NCBI RefSeq assembly: GCF_030929555.1
Contig: NZ_JAVFVT010000030.1
Coordinates: forward strand, 1-64,000
Source: Paenibacillus sp. LHD-117
Lineage (GTDB): Bacteria > Bacillota > Bacilli > Paenibacillales > Paenibacillaceae
Reading direction: 5' to 3'
Length of the DNA stretch: 64,000 bases
This document shows, piece by piece, positions 8,283 to 17,212 of this stretch. The notes beneath the pieces are model-generated. The model had not been told where the DNA came from and ran no database searches. It saw only the letters and a list, made by a program, of their open reading frames with translations. Each line of letters begins with the position of its first letter. The stretch's first letter is position 1. The translations under genes were made by a program, and so were the position numbers.

Positions 8283-9864
8283 CTTGCTAATCGTGGATGA
8301 TGAGAAATATTCGGTTGCCGGCATTACACAGGGAATTGATTGGAGCGATCTGCCCATTGGTAACATCTACGAAGCCTATAGCGTTAAGCAGGCGAAGGAA
8401 CTGATGAACCGGGAACATGTCGATCTTCTTCTCTCGGACATTGAGATGCCCGGCGACAACGGCATTCAGCTTCTGGAGTGGACGAGGGAAAATTTCCCGG
8501 AGGCGGAGACTATTTTTTTGACGGGACACGCCAATTTCAGTTACGCCCAGCAGGCCGTGCATCTCGGCAGCTACGAATATATATTGAAGCCTATCGATTA
8601 TGAGGAACTCAAGAAGGTAATCGAGCAGGCACTTAAGGAAATCAAGGATAAACGCGAGGCCAAAGCCTATCAGGAAACGTTTCGACATTACCATGACCGC
8701 TGGGTGCAGCAAAAACCGCTGTTGATTGAACGATTCTGGCAGGATCTGCTCAGCCAGCGGATTGCGGCGACCCCGGATAATATTGATGAAGCGATCCACC
8801 TGTACAATTTGCCGCTTTCCTCCAACCAGACCGTGCTTCCAATTCTGATCAGTGTTGAGCACTGGAATAAAGCGCTTGATACGAGGGATGAGGAAATTAT
8901 GGAGTATGCAATCCGTAATTCGGCTGCGGAAATATTACTAACAGGTGGACGCGGCGTTGTGCTGCAGGATCGGTCAGGTGTAAACGTTGCTTTGTTGTAC
9001 AACAGCACAGTGGGGGAAGATGGACTAGCCGAACTTAAGGAACGGTGCAGGCTGCTGCTTGAAGCGGCCAGCCGTTATTTCTATTGCGAAATCTCCTGTT
9101 ATATCGGGGAATCAGCGGAGCTGATCCACTTGCCTGCATCTTATAAAATGCTGCTGGAGCAGGAACAGGATAATATGACGAGATCCAATGATGTCTTTTT
9201 ATGGTCTGAACCTTGGAAAAAGTCGGCACAGGTTATTCCGTTTGCCCCCGCCGAGGATTGGCTGGTCTTGTTCGAAGCGGGTAACAAGCAAGAGCTTCTC
9301 AAACGGCTGGATAATACGGTGCAGGAGCTCCGAGAGCGGGACACGACATCGGACACGATTGATATGCTGACGACTTCAATCAAGCATCTCATCTATCGGT
9401 CTTTCCACCGGAAGGGATTGCTCATCCATAGCAGTTATGCAGTAAGAGGAACAATCCGCTCTTTATCCCAGTTCCAATCGTGGGCCGAGCAGGCGCTTCA
9501 TGAGTCCTACGAAGTGTATCACGGACAAGTGCCGGATACGCGGGCCGTTATTGAAACGATCCATCAGTTTATCGCACAACATTTAATGGATGAAGGGTTG
9601 AATCGGGAGGAAATTGCAAAGCATGTATACTTGAACCCTGCTTACTTATCCCGGTTGTATAAGAAAGAAACCGGCATCTCCCTTTCCGATTACATCCTTC
9701 AGGCACGAGTGGAGAAATCCAAGTCCTTTCTCTCGGATACGGACCGCAAAGTTTCGGATATCGCTGAGGCGGTCGGATATATGAATCTATCCCACTTCGC
9801 CAAAGTATTCCGTAAAATCGTAGGGATCGGCCCGAAGGAATACCGGCAAAAATACAGCAAGTAG
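8275..9864 (+). CDS. YesN-type response regulator, AraC DNA-binding domain
   Basis: The product has 529 residues. The receiver domain starts MFNLLIVDDEKYSVAG, with phospho-acceptor D55 in LLLSDIEMPG and the lysine in YILKPIDYEEL. A long middle region of about 270 residues has no clear motif, as usual in this family. Two AraC helix-turn-helix motifs lie at the C-terminus (HVYLNPAYLSRLYKKETG and then ISDIAEAVGY-type with FAKVFRKIVGIGPKEYR). I place the start at ATG 8275, overlapping the kinase stop, because the receiver fold begins there; the reading frame is open further upstream but that part is out-of-frame kinase sequence. It probably activates the hydrolase and transporter genes downstream. 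Confidence 0.92.
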   Translation: MFNLLIVDDEKYSVAGITQGIDWSDLPIGNIYEAYSVKQAKELMNREHVDLLLSDIEMPGDNGIQLLEWTRENFPEAETIFLTGHANFSYAQQAVHLGSYEYILKPIDYEELKKVIEQALKEIKDKREAKAYQETFRHYHDRWVQQKPLLIERFWQDLLSQRIAATPDNIDEAIHLYNLPLSSNQTVLPILISVEHWNKALDTRDEEIMEYAIRNSAAEILLTGGRGVVLQDRSGVNVALLYNSTVGEDGLAELKERCRLLLEAASRYFYCEISCYIGESAELIHLPASYKMLLEQEQDNMTRSNDVFLWSEPWKKSAQVIPFAPAEDWLVLFEAGNKQELLKRLDNTVQELRERDTTSDTIDMLTTSIKHLIYRSFHRKGLLIHSSYAVRGTIRSLSQFQSWAEQALHESYEVYHGQVPDTRAVIETIHQFIAQHLMDEGLNREEIAKHVYLNPAYLSRLYKKETGISLSDYILQARVEKSKSFLSDTDRKVSDIAEAVGYMNLSHFAKVFRKIVGIGPKEYRQKYSK

Positions 9865-9871
9865 CATCAGA

Positions 9872-9903
9872 AGCCTTCAACTATACGGTTGGAGGCTATT
9901 TCT
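9872..9903 (+). terminator. Terminator of the YesM/YesN operon
   Basis: AGCCTTCAAC pairs with GTTGGAGGCT (one G-T pair) around a 6-nt loop, followed by the weak tract ATTTCTAT, just after the regulator stop. Confidence 0.6.
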
Positions 9904-9949
9904 ATGGCGATAAAGTAACGGAATCGTCTAAATAGTCACCGTGCATGAT

Positions 9950-9965
9950 TGAGAAAGCGCTTCCT
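9950..9965. promoter_or_regulatory. Candidate cre (CcpA) site
   Basis: TGAGAAAGCGCTTCCT resembles the Firmicute catabolite-responsive element with its central AAGCGCTT. It lies about 80 nt before the first glycoside hydrolase start, where repression by preferred sugars would make sense. No experiment or alignment supports it. Confidence 0.4.
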
Positions 9966-10040
9966 TTGAAGGTATCATTCAGGTGAACATTGGCAAACGA
10001 TGTTGACTGTGGAGTACGCAGTCGAAAAGGAGGAGATGAA

Positions 10041-13000
10041 TTGAGGAAGAAAGGGAAGGTGTTCGGCAAATGGATGTTGATTTTCATGTTAACGCTGCCC
10101 CTCTGTTTACCCGCTCAGGGCGTATCCGCAGCGGAGGGCGCGACGGCATGGACGAATCCGTTTGATCCGGATGGATTTGCAGGCTGGGGGTTATGGGCGG
10201 GTGAAGGCAGCTCCGTTACCAAAGAGAGTGTGGACGGTGTAACCGGCAAAGCGGTGCGGATCAACTATGACCGTTCGGCGTTAGGCTGGGGGCTTGTCGC
10301 ACATGCCGAACTGCCATCAGATTGGCTGGTGGACGGCATGAAGACGATCCAGTTTTATGCCAAGGGCGATGGAGAAGAGCAGACATTCTTTGTTGGCGTG
10401 GAGGAAAAGGATGGGGGAGATAAGTTCCGCAAAATGGTCTCGATCGGAGGAAGAGACTGGACGCTTGTTACGATTCCGGTGTCGGAGCTAGCGTATCAGG
10501 ATGGCGGCGATCAGCATCTCGATTGGGCGAAAGTGAACGCCATCAATATTAGTCCGGAAATGAACCGTTCCGGTCATATTACGATTGACGATATGACGCT
10601 CAGCAGCTTTGAACCAAGCTTGACGAATGAATTCTCGCCTGATGTGTTCGGCGACTGGGGATTGTGGGCAGGCGAGGGCAGTCAAATTACGAAGACGGAG
10701 ACGGAAGGCGCGGCGGGTCCAGGTGCCCGGTTTGACTTTACCCGTTCCGATGCCGGATGGGGCTTGGTAGCACATGGATCGACTCCTTCGGAATGGAATC
10801 TTGAAGGCACACAGTCCATTCAATTTCTCATTCACGGCGATGGAACGGACCGGCATTATTCCGTTGGCGTTGAAGAGAAGGATGGGGGAGACAAATTCCG
10901 CAAGATTATCGAAGTGAAGGGAACCAGTTGGGAGCAGGTGACGATCCCGGCTTCAGAGCTCGCTTACACAGACGGCGGAGGAGACGGGCAGCTTAACTGG
11001 AATCTGGTGAACGGGATCAACATTAGTCCGGAAGAGAACGGGACCGGCTACTGGTATCTGGATCAATTCTCCTTTTATAAAGGAGGTTTGCTGCCTCCTG
11101 TAGTGGAGGAAGCAACACTTAAAGTGATGCAGCTTGCAACCTCTAAAGCTGGTTCAGTGTTTGTAGGGAAGAGCATTCATATGGAGGCAAAGCTGTTGAA
11201 TAGCGGAACGGCGCCAACAACACCGAATCTTAAGCTTCACTATTCGGTCAAGGATGACAATGGTACAACGGTGCTTTCCGGCGAAAGCGGTATTCCTGCC
11301 ATTCCGGCTGGAGGAGAAGCGATCATTCCATTATCCTTCCAGGTGCCGGGTTATGGTTACTTTACGATCGAGGCAGCAGCAGAGGATGAGGGAGGTATTT
11401 CGTCCGCATTGACGAAGCCATTTGCAAGCATTATGGCGCCTTCAACGAATGAACACGACTTGTCCGATACGCTTAGAGGCTTCTCAACCCATTATGATTA
11501 TTTGCCAACGGATGATCTTCGCAGTCAGGAAGCGGAGCTTATTCAGTTATCGGGTTCGAAGCTTGTCCGTAACGACTTTTTGTGGAATGTGATTGAGCCG
11601 TCGAAGGGCACATACGATTGGTCCCTCTATGACAATATCGTTGCGACGAATAAGCAACACGGCCTTCAAATGATCGGCTTGCTGGCATACAGTGCAGCTT
11701 GGGCGAGTACGGCGCCCGAACGGGCTGAAATGCCGGATCATTATCCGCCGCGCACCGTAAGCGAATATGCGGACTTTGTTTATCGGACAGTGTTGCGTTA
11801 TAAGGATACCGTTCATCAATGGGAGATTTGGAATGAGCCGAATCTAGACGGATTTTTCAGGCCTACACAATCGGCGGAAGCTTATGTCGAACTGCTCAAA
11901 GCCGGTTATCTGGCGGTGAAGCGGGCGGATCCGAAAGCAACCGTTGTGATGGGCGGTCTGTCTGGAACGGGCGGTGGTTACTTGGATGAAATGATCGCTC
12001 ACGGTGCAGCGGATTACACGGATGCCATTGTTATTCACCCGTATCAGGCGGGAGATCCGGAAGCAGGGGATTCCTTCGTCCATGACATTGCCGGCGTGCA
12101 GGCGAAGATGCCGGATAAACCGATCTGGCTGACCGAGTGGGGCTGGAGAACCGATGAGCAGGGAGCAGACAAACAAGCGCTCTACACGGTAAAAGGTTAC
12201 CTTCTTGCCGAGGCAATGGGCGTGCAGAACAATGCGCTTTATTCCTTTAATATTGCTACAGATACGCAATATGGTCTTGCAGATTCCCGCTTAGGCGGCG
12301 AAGTAAAGCCGATCTATCCTGCTGTGGCAGCGATGAACCGGGTATTGTCGGGCCGTTCTTATGCGGGAGATGTGGCGCTTGAAGACGAGAGCATTACTGC
12401 GCTCGCATTTAATCGGACTGCTGCCGATCCTTTGTTAGCGGTGTGGTCAACGGAGTCCAAGACAATTACCTTAAGCACGAGGAGAAATGTGACCGTCTAT
12501 GATTTCTATGGGAATGAGACAACGGTTGCCCCGGTACAAGGAAAGGTAACTTTGCAGCTGTCTGCGGAGCCAATCTATGTGCAAGGGGATCTTAAGCCGT
12601 ATGTGAAGAGCGCAGTTCCAAGAACAGAGAAGCGGTCTAAGAGGAAGCCTGGCAAGCCGGATGAAGCATGGATTATGAACAGTCCTTACACTCGGATTGG
12701 CAACGCGTCAATAACACGCGGCTTCGACAATACGTTCTCGGTTGAAGTGTACAATTACAGTAAAAAAACGATCTCGGGCAAGCTGCAGCTGCAAGGGATT
12801 CCGGCGAATTGGTTCACTTCTGCGGCAGGCAACCTTCAAAGCTACAACGTGAAGCCGTATTCGAGTCAAATCATCAGCTTTAAGCTGCATCCGCCGGCAG
12901 ATGCGGAATTAGGTACGGTACAGGCGACGGTTAAGCCTGCGAGCCAATTATCCGCTAAGACTGTCAAGCTCGATGTTGTTCCAAAGCTGGCGATCGTGGC

Positions 13001-13883
13001 GGATAAGAAATTTATCCGGCTGTCGAATACAACAGATCAGGCAGCCTCGGGAACCGTCTCTCTTGCCACACCTTCAGGCTGGCAATTGGCATTGGAGCAG
13101 ACGGCATTCGAACTCGCCCCCGGCGCATCGGTTACGATCCCTTATTCTTTGATGCCGCTTAGCGGAACAAGAGCGGAAGGGATAGTAACCGTAGCCGGGA
13201 CCGTACATGCAGATGATGAAGAAATACCTTTCAGCCAAGCCCTTTATACCGTGACGGCATCGCAAGCTGCGCAGCAACCCGTTATCGACGGATTAGCGGA
13301 TGACAGCTGGACCTCTGCCGTGTCCTTAATCGTAGATGATCCGTCACAAGTTAGCGCGGATTATCGCCCAAGCTGGCAGGCCAGCGACTTATCGGCGGAT
13401 GTTAAGCTGATGTGGGATTCATCGAGACTGTATGTACTCGCAACTGTGAAAGACGATATCGCTTCACAGCCGCAGTCCGGAGGCGCGATGTGGCAGGGAG
13501 ATTCATTGCAGCTGGCTTTCGACGCAGCTAATGCGGCGGGAACCGGCTATGGGCCACAAGTTTACGAACTCCAGATCGGCAAGCCGGATGGCGCAGCCCC
13601 TCAAATTTTTAAAGGAATGGGCTTCGCCAAATCAGGCTTGATGGAAACTGGCAATATCGCAGTCATTCGGAATGAGACATCGGGTACAACGGTATACGAG
13701 CTGAGCATTCCGTTCGCCGAGCTCGAAGGCTTTGGCATCGGCACATCTCGGAAAGCAGCAGGCTTCTCATTCCTCATGAACGATAACGACGGAGGCGGCC
13801 GCGAGGGCTATATTGAATGGTCTTCCGGAGTAGGCGGATCGAAGAACGCATCGCAATTCGGAACGTTATGGCTTAACGATTAG
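10041..13883 (+). CDS. Large secreted multidomain glycoside hydrolase
   Basis: The product has 1280 residues. I chose TTG 10041 because AAAAGGAGGAG lies just upstream and a signal peptide follows immediately (about 1-33). Two tandem modules of about 155 residues (about 35-190 and 193-347) share GWGLWAGEGS, GWGLVAH, GVEEKDGGDKFRK and NISPE, and look like carbohydrate-binding beta-sandwiches. An Ig-like linker follows. The catalytic barrel (about 475-800) is clan GH-A-like: acid/base E599 in QWEIWNEPN and nucleophile E699 in WLTEWGW. It resembles GH39-type or related enzymes, but the exact family cannot be settled by eye. The C-terminus (about 1077-1280) resembles a CBM9/DOMON-like module (PVIDGLADDSW, MWQGDSLQLAFD). 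It probably attacks a plant or microbial polysaccharide outside the cell and feeds the importer downstream. Confidence 0.85.
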   Translation: MRKKGKVFGKWMLIFMLTLPLCLPAQGVSAAEGATAWTNPFDPDGFAGWGLWAGEGSSVTKESVDGVTGKAVRINYDRSALGWGLVAHAELPSDWLVDGMKTIQFYAKGDGEEQTFFVGVEEKDGGDKFRKMVSIGGRDWTLVTIPVSELAYQDGGDQHLDWAKVNAINISPEMNRSGHITIDDMTLSSFEPSLTNEFSPDVFGDWGLWAGEGSQITKTETEGAAGPGARFDFTRSDAGWGLVAHGSTPSEWNLEGTQSIQFLIHGDGTDRHYSVGVEEKDGGDKFRKIIEVKGTSWEQVTIPASELAYTDGGGDGQLNWNLVNGINISPEENGTGYWYLDQFSFYKGGLLPPVVEEATLKVMQLATSKAGSVFVGKSIHMEAKLLNSGTAPTTPNLKLHYSVKDDNGTTVLSGESGIPAIPAGGEAIIPLSFQVPGYGYFTIEAAAEDEGGISSALTKPFASIMAPSTNEHDLSDTLRGFSTHYDYLPTDDLRSQEAELIQLSGSKLVRNDFLWNVIEPSKGTYDWSLYDNIVATNKQHGLQMIGLLAYSAAWASTAPERAEMPDHYPPRTVSEYADFVYRTVLRYKDTVHQWEIWNEPNLDGFFRPTQSAEAYVELLKAGYLAVKRADPKATVVMGGLSGTGGGYLDEMIAHGAADYTDAIVIHPYQAGDPEAGDSFVHDIAGVQAKMPDKPIWLTEWGWRTDEQGADKQALYTVKGYLLAEAMGVQNNALYSFNIATDTQYGLADSRLGGEVKPIYPAVAAMNRVLSGRSYAGDVALEDESITALAFNRTAADPLLAVWSTESKTITLSTRRNVTVYDFYGNETTVAPVQGKVTLQLSAEPIYVQGDLKPYVKSAVPRTEKRSKRKPGKPDEAWIMNSPYTRIGNASITRGFDNTFSVEVYNYSKKTISGKLQLQGIPANWFTSAAGNLQSYNVKPYSSQIISFKLHPPADAELGTVQATVKPASQLSAKTVKLDVVPKLAIVADKKFIRLSNTTDQAASGTVSLATPSGWQLALEQTAFELAPGASVTIPYSLMPLSGTRAEGIVTVAGTVHADDEEIPFSQALYTVTASQAAQQPVIDGLADDSWTSAVSLIVDDPSQVSADYRPSWQASDLSADVKLMWDSSRLYVLATVKDDIASQPQSGGAMWQGDSLQLAFDAANAAGTGYGPQVYELQIGKPDGAAPQIFKGMGFAKSGLMETGNIAVIRNETSGTTVYELSIPFAELEGFGIGTSRKAAGFSFLMNDNDGGGREGYIEWSSGVGGSKNASQFGTLWLND

Positions 13884-13942
13884 CAGGATGGCGTTAGCAT
13901 GATGATAAGGAACAAAAAAAATGAAAAGCAGGTGAATAATTG

Positions 13943-15949
13943 ATGAAAGCCAGAATGAGAAAGATCGCTAAGGCTTTATCGGGAGCAGCAATTGCTGCAA
14001 CGTTGGGAGTTGCTTTATTAGTTCCGGCAGGCGTAAGCTTTGCGGGAACGGCAACAACGATCACCGTAGATACCGCTTCGAATGCGGGTACTGTAAATCC
14101 GTTTGCCTGGGGCGTTGGCGCGCCGGATAAATATACGTGGTGGGCTGGCAATACGGCGCTGAAGACACGAATCAGTGACGCCAAAATGAAGGCGGTGCGC
14201 GTCAATCCGATTCAGAACATGCTGTACAACGGCAGAGATCCGTATCCGTCTTCAGGAACCTTTTCGTTGACCGATATGGATGCCATTTTGAACACGATTT
14301 TTGATGCTGGCGCGCAACCTGTATTTGTTATTGCAGGCTTCCCGGCAGGGGTACCGAATACCCGTGACGCAAGCGGTACGATTACGTCCGCGAACTGGAC
14401 AGAATACGCCAACTTCATGAAAGGTGTTGTGAAACGGTACAATACGGATCAAGTATTAGGACCATCGAAGACGATAAAGTATTGGGAGCTGTGGAATGAG
14501 CCGACGATTGAAGGCGATGGCAAATTCGCGAGTCAGGCGGACTACAAAACTTTTGCTCAAACGGTAGGCAACGCGATGAAGGCACAGGATTCCTCGATCA
14601 AGCTGATCGGACCGGCAGATGCGTGGTCGGATCTCAGCTCCACCGGCTATATATCGTATGCGGCCAAACAGCTCGAAAGCCAGATTGATATTTTGAGCTG
14701 GCATGATTACGGTCCGGATCCCACTAATTCGGATGCCGCGCGTCTGGCCTGGACGAAGCCTCACTATCAGGATAATATTGCAACGGTTAAATCCGGCGGT
14801 GCGGGAGATATTTTCAAGGGACCATCCGGCAAATTGTACGGTGCGGCAATTACGGAATACAACATGAGCCACCAGGATGGCGGCAGCACTTATAACGCGA
14901 AGTACCATAATGAGTTTAATGCGATTTTCTCGGCGAGTGCGATTGTGAATGCCATTAAAGGCAAAGCAGACCTGTTTATGTCCTATAATCTGGCGGAGAC
15001 AGGCACCAATCTGCTTGGTTTGCTGGATAACTCAACGTATAACCCGTATAAGCCGTATTATGCTTACCATATGTTCGGCAATCACTTCGGCAACCAGTTG
15101 CTCACGGGTACAGGAGGCGCAACGAATCTGGAATTCATATCCTCGAAGGATACTTCATCCGGCAAAACCTACATCATTGCGGTTAATAAGGATGCAAGCG
15201 TGACCTATGATGCGACTGTACAATTGCAAAATATTGCTTCCGCTACCGGTACGCTGAACGTATGGAAACTCGACGCTTCGACTATACCGACTTCAAGCAC
15301 GTCACAGACTTATTCCGGCAGTCAGTTCACTTACTCGATCGCGCCAATGACAATGGTGGCCTTTGAGGTCACGCCTGGCAGCGGTTCCGGCGGCTCTGTT
15401 CTATTCAGCAACGGATTTGAAAGCACGGAAACGGCACCGACATGGCTGGATACGCTGGACGGAAGCTCCAATGTATCCGGTTATACGGCAGGCATTAATC
15501 CGGAATGTTCTCCGCGCCTCGAATCGCCTCATACGGGAACGGCAACCTTGATGTTCTCGGGTACGGATAACAGCACATCCATATCGTACGCCAAGTGCAA
15601 AGTGTTTGACGTCAATATTCCGATTACAGCCGCAACCAAGCTTGGTTATTGGCTGTACCCGCAGGTAGACAACGCCCGCTATGTGGCTGTTGACTTGATC
15701 ATGACGGACGGTTCGACGCTGCGCGACAGCGGGGCTGTCGACTACAACGGATACAGCATGCACCCGAATGCAGGACATGGCGGGGCCATTCCGTTAAACG
15801 CATGGACCAATATCAAATCCAACATCGGTACAGTGCTGTCGGGCAAAACCATTGATCGAATTATTTTGAATTACGACCGTCCTTCTAACACCGGGCAGTA
15901 TCGGGGTTATGTCGATGATATTGTGATTACGAATGGAACGCTGCCTTAA
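13943..15949 (+). CDS. Secreted glycoside hydrolase with C-terminal binding module
   Basis: The product has 668 residues, with a signal peptide ending near residue 33 (VSFAG). The catalytic barrel (about 35-395) has acid/base E186 in WELWNEPTIEG and nucleophile E305 in GAAITEYNMSH, plus a substrate-side DILSWHDYG motif. This is again clan GH-A, close to GH39-like enzymes. A beta-sandwich completes the catalytic unit (to about 475). After a Gly/Ser linker (GSGSGG), a jelly-roll-like module of about 180 residues carries two cysteines and probably binds sugar. ATG 13943 follows AGGTG; TTG 13940 is adjacent. The gene lies 59 nt after the first hydrolase and is probably co-transcribed. The two enzymes likely act on the same polymer. 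Confidence 0.85.
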   Translation: MKARMRKIAKALSGAAIAATLGVALLVPAGVSFAGTATTITVDTASNAGTVNPFAWGVGAPDKYTWWAGNTALKTRISDAKMKAVRVNPIQNMLYNGRDPYPSSGTFSLTDMDAILNTIFDAGAQPVFVIAGFPAGVPNTRDASGTITSANWTEYANFMKGVVKRYNTDQVLGPSKTIKYWELWNEPTIEGDGKFASQADYKTFAQTVGNAMKAQDSSIKLIGPADAWSDLSSTGYISYAAKQLESQIDILSWHDYGPDPTNSDAARLAWTKPHYQDNIATVKSGGAGDIFKGPSGKLYGAAITEYNMSHQDGGSTYNAKYHNEFNAIFSASAIVNAIKGKADLFMSYNLAETGTNLLGLLDNSTYNPYKPYYAYHMFGNHFGNQLLTGTGGATNLEFISSKDTSSGKTYIIAVNKDASVTYDATVQLQNIASATGTLNVWKLDASTIPTSSTSQTYSGSQFTYSIAPMTMVAFEVTPGSGSGGSVLFSNGFESTETAPTWLDTLDGSSNVSGYTAGINPECSPRLESPHTGTATLMFSGTDNSTSISYAKCKVFDVNIPITAATKLGYWLYPQVDNARYVAVDLIMTDGSTLRDSGAVDYNGYSMHPNAGHGGAIPLNAWTNIKSNIGTVLSGKTIDRIILNYDRPSNTGQYRGYVDDIVITNGTLP

Positions 15950-15971
15950 TGCAGCGTGTATCCGCATAATT

Positions 15972-16013
15972 AATGCCGCAAGGGGGGGAACCTGCCTTGC
16001 GGCATTTTTTTTT
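15972..16013 (+). terminator. Terminator after the hydrolase genes
   Basis: AATGCCGCAAGG pairs with CCTTGCGGCATT across an 11-nt loop and is followed by a run of about ten T. Confidence 0.92.
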
Positions 16014-16115
16014 GAATTCTAAGAATTAATAAGTTTTGCACCTTATCAGAGCTTAGAATTCTCGGAATGAAACGCGCTGTTCCGCTAGAAGACGGCGACA
16101 GCCGTTTCACCTTGT
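16014..16115 (+). ncRNA. Candidate structured leader RNA, copy 1
   Basis: Two stem structures are visible. The first has an outer helix GAATTCTAAG/CTTAGAATTC (16014-16023 with 16052-16061) and an inner hairpin ATAAG/CTTAT. The second has TGAAACG/CGTTTCA (16068-16074 with 16103-16109), then GCTGT/ACAGC and CCG/CGG. A second copy lies at 59376-59475. The second domain is nearly identical between copies. The helices of the first domain differ in sequence but keep pairing, which indicates selection on RNA structure. It lies about 100 nt before the sugar ABC permease gene and just after a terminator, so it would be in the leader of that operon. I could not match it to a riboswitch class I know. 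Confidence 0.6.
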
Positions 16116-16218
16116 GTAACCAAAACGTCTTTTATGTCATGTGCCTGCGTAGAGGGAGGGGGTCATATTTTTCTATACTTTCTATAGAGGCATGAAGTGC
16201 GAAAGAGAGGTTTGAACG

Positions 16219-17199
16219 ATGAAGACAGAATCCATGATGTCTGCCGATGCGGCAGTTACGAAGGCGGGGGCGAGCGTTTCCAGCCGTGTAGGATTCCGAA
16301 ATTTGAAGCGATTCCGAATGCTTTACCTGATGATGATTCCGACGATCGTACTGGTCATTATTAATAACTATTTGCCGATGTTCGGCGTCATCATCGCCTT
16401 CAAGAAGATTAACTACGAGCAGGGGATACTGGGAAGTCCGTGGATCGGCTTCGAGAATTTTCGGTTTCTATTCGAAACAACGGATGCTTGGAACATTACC
16501 CGCAATACGCTGCTCTACAACGTTGTTTTCATCCTAACGAACCTCGTGATTGCCGTTGCTTTTGCGTTAGCGCTTAACGAGATTCGGAGCAGGATACTCG
16601 CGAAATTTTTCCAAAGCGCGATGTTTCTGCCTTATTTCCTGTCCGCGGTCGTTATTAGTTATTTGGTGTTCGCTATGCTGGGCGAAGAGAACGGCTTCGT
16701 AAACAATGTCCTGTTCAAGTGGCTTGGGCTTGATCCGGTCTCCTGGTACGCCAAGCCGGAAGCATGGCCGATTCTTCTGCCCATCATTAATGCTTGGAAA
16801 AACGTAGGTTACTTCTCGGTTGTCTATCTGGCGGCCGTAGTAGGAATCGACGAGGAATATTATGAGGCTGCACTTATTGATGGCGCGAGCAAGTGGAAGC
16901 AAATGACAAGCATCACGCTTCCGCTGCTGATGCCGGTAATCATCATAATGACGCTGATGCAGATCGGACGGATCTTCTACGCTGACTTTGGCCTGTTCTT
17001 CCAAGTAACGCTTGATACGGGAGCCTTGTACTCTACGACTAACGTTATCGACACTTACGTATACCGATCGTTTATGGTCATGGGAGATATCGGGATGTCT
17101 TCCGCAGCGGGTTTATATCAGTCAGTCGTCGGACTTCTTCTCGTGTTCATATCCAATTATGTCGTCAAAAAAATCAACAGCGACAATGCGCTTTTCTAA
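16219..17199 (+). CDS. Sugar ABC transporter permease (LplB type)
   Basis: The product has 326 residues and six membrane segments after a soluble N-terminal tail of about 30 residues. The cytoplasmic EAA loop is clear: EYYEAALIDGASKWKQMTSITLPLL. The N-terminal pattern PTIVLVIINNYLPMFGVIIAFKKIN is typical of the LplB/YteP group that pairs with YtcP-type permeases for oligosaccharides. The next permease gene begins 13 nt after the stop. No ATPase gene is present in the locus; in this group a shared MsmX-type ATPase usually energises several importers, which is known of the family. Confidence 0.93.
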   Translation: MKTESMMSADAAVTKAGASVSSRVGFRNLKRFRMLYLMMIPTIVLVIINNYLPMFGVIIAFKKINYEQGILGSPWIGFENFRFLFETTDAWNITRNTLLYNVVFILTNLVIAVAFALALNEIRSRILAKFFQSAMFLPYFLSAVVISYLVFAMLGEENGFVNNVLFKWLGLDPVSWYAKPEAWPILLPIINAWKNVGYFSVVYLAAVVGIDEEYYEAALIDGASKWKQMTSITLPLLMPVIIIMTLMQIGRIFYADFGLFFQVTLDTGALYSTTNVIDTYVYRSFMVMGDIGMSSAAGLYQSVVGLLLVFISNYVVKKINSDNALF

Positions 17200-17212
17200 G
17201 GAGGTTCCCGAC

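Noticed and set aside
16014..16115. Interpretation of the two-copy element as an insertion element (MITE)
   Set aside because: The outer helix differs in sequence between copies while keeping pairing; a transposable element would keep end sequences, and no target duplication is seen.
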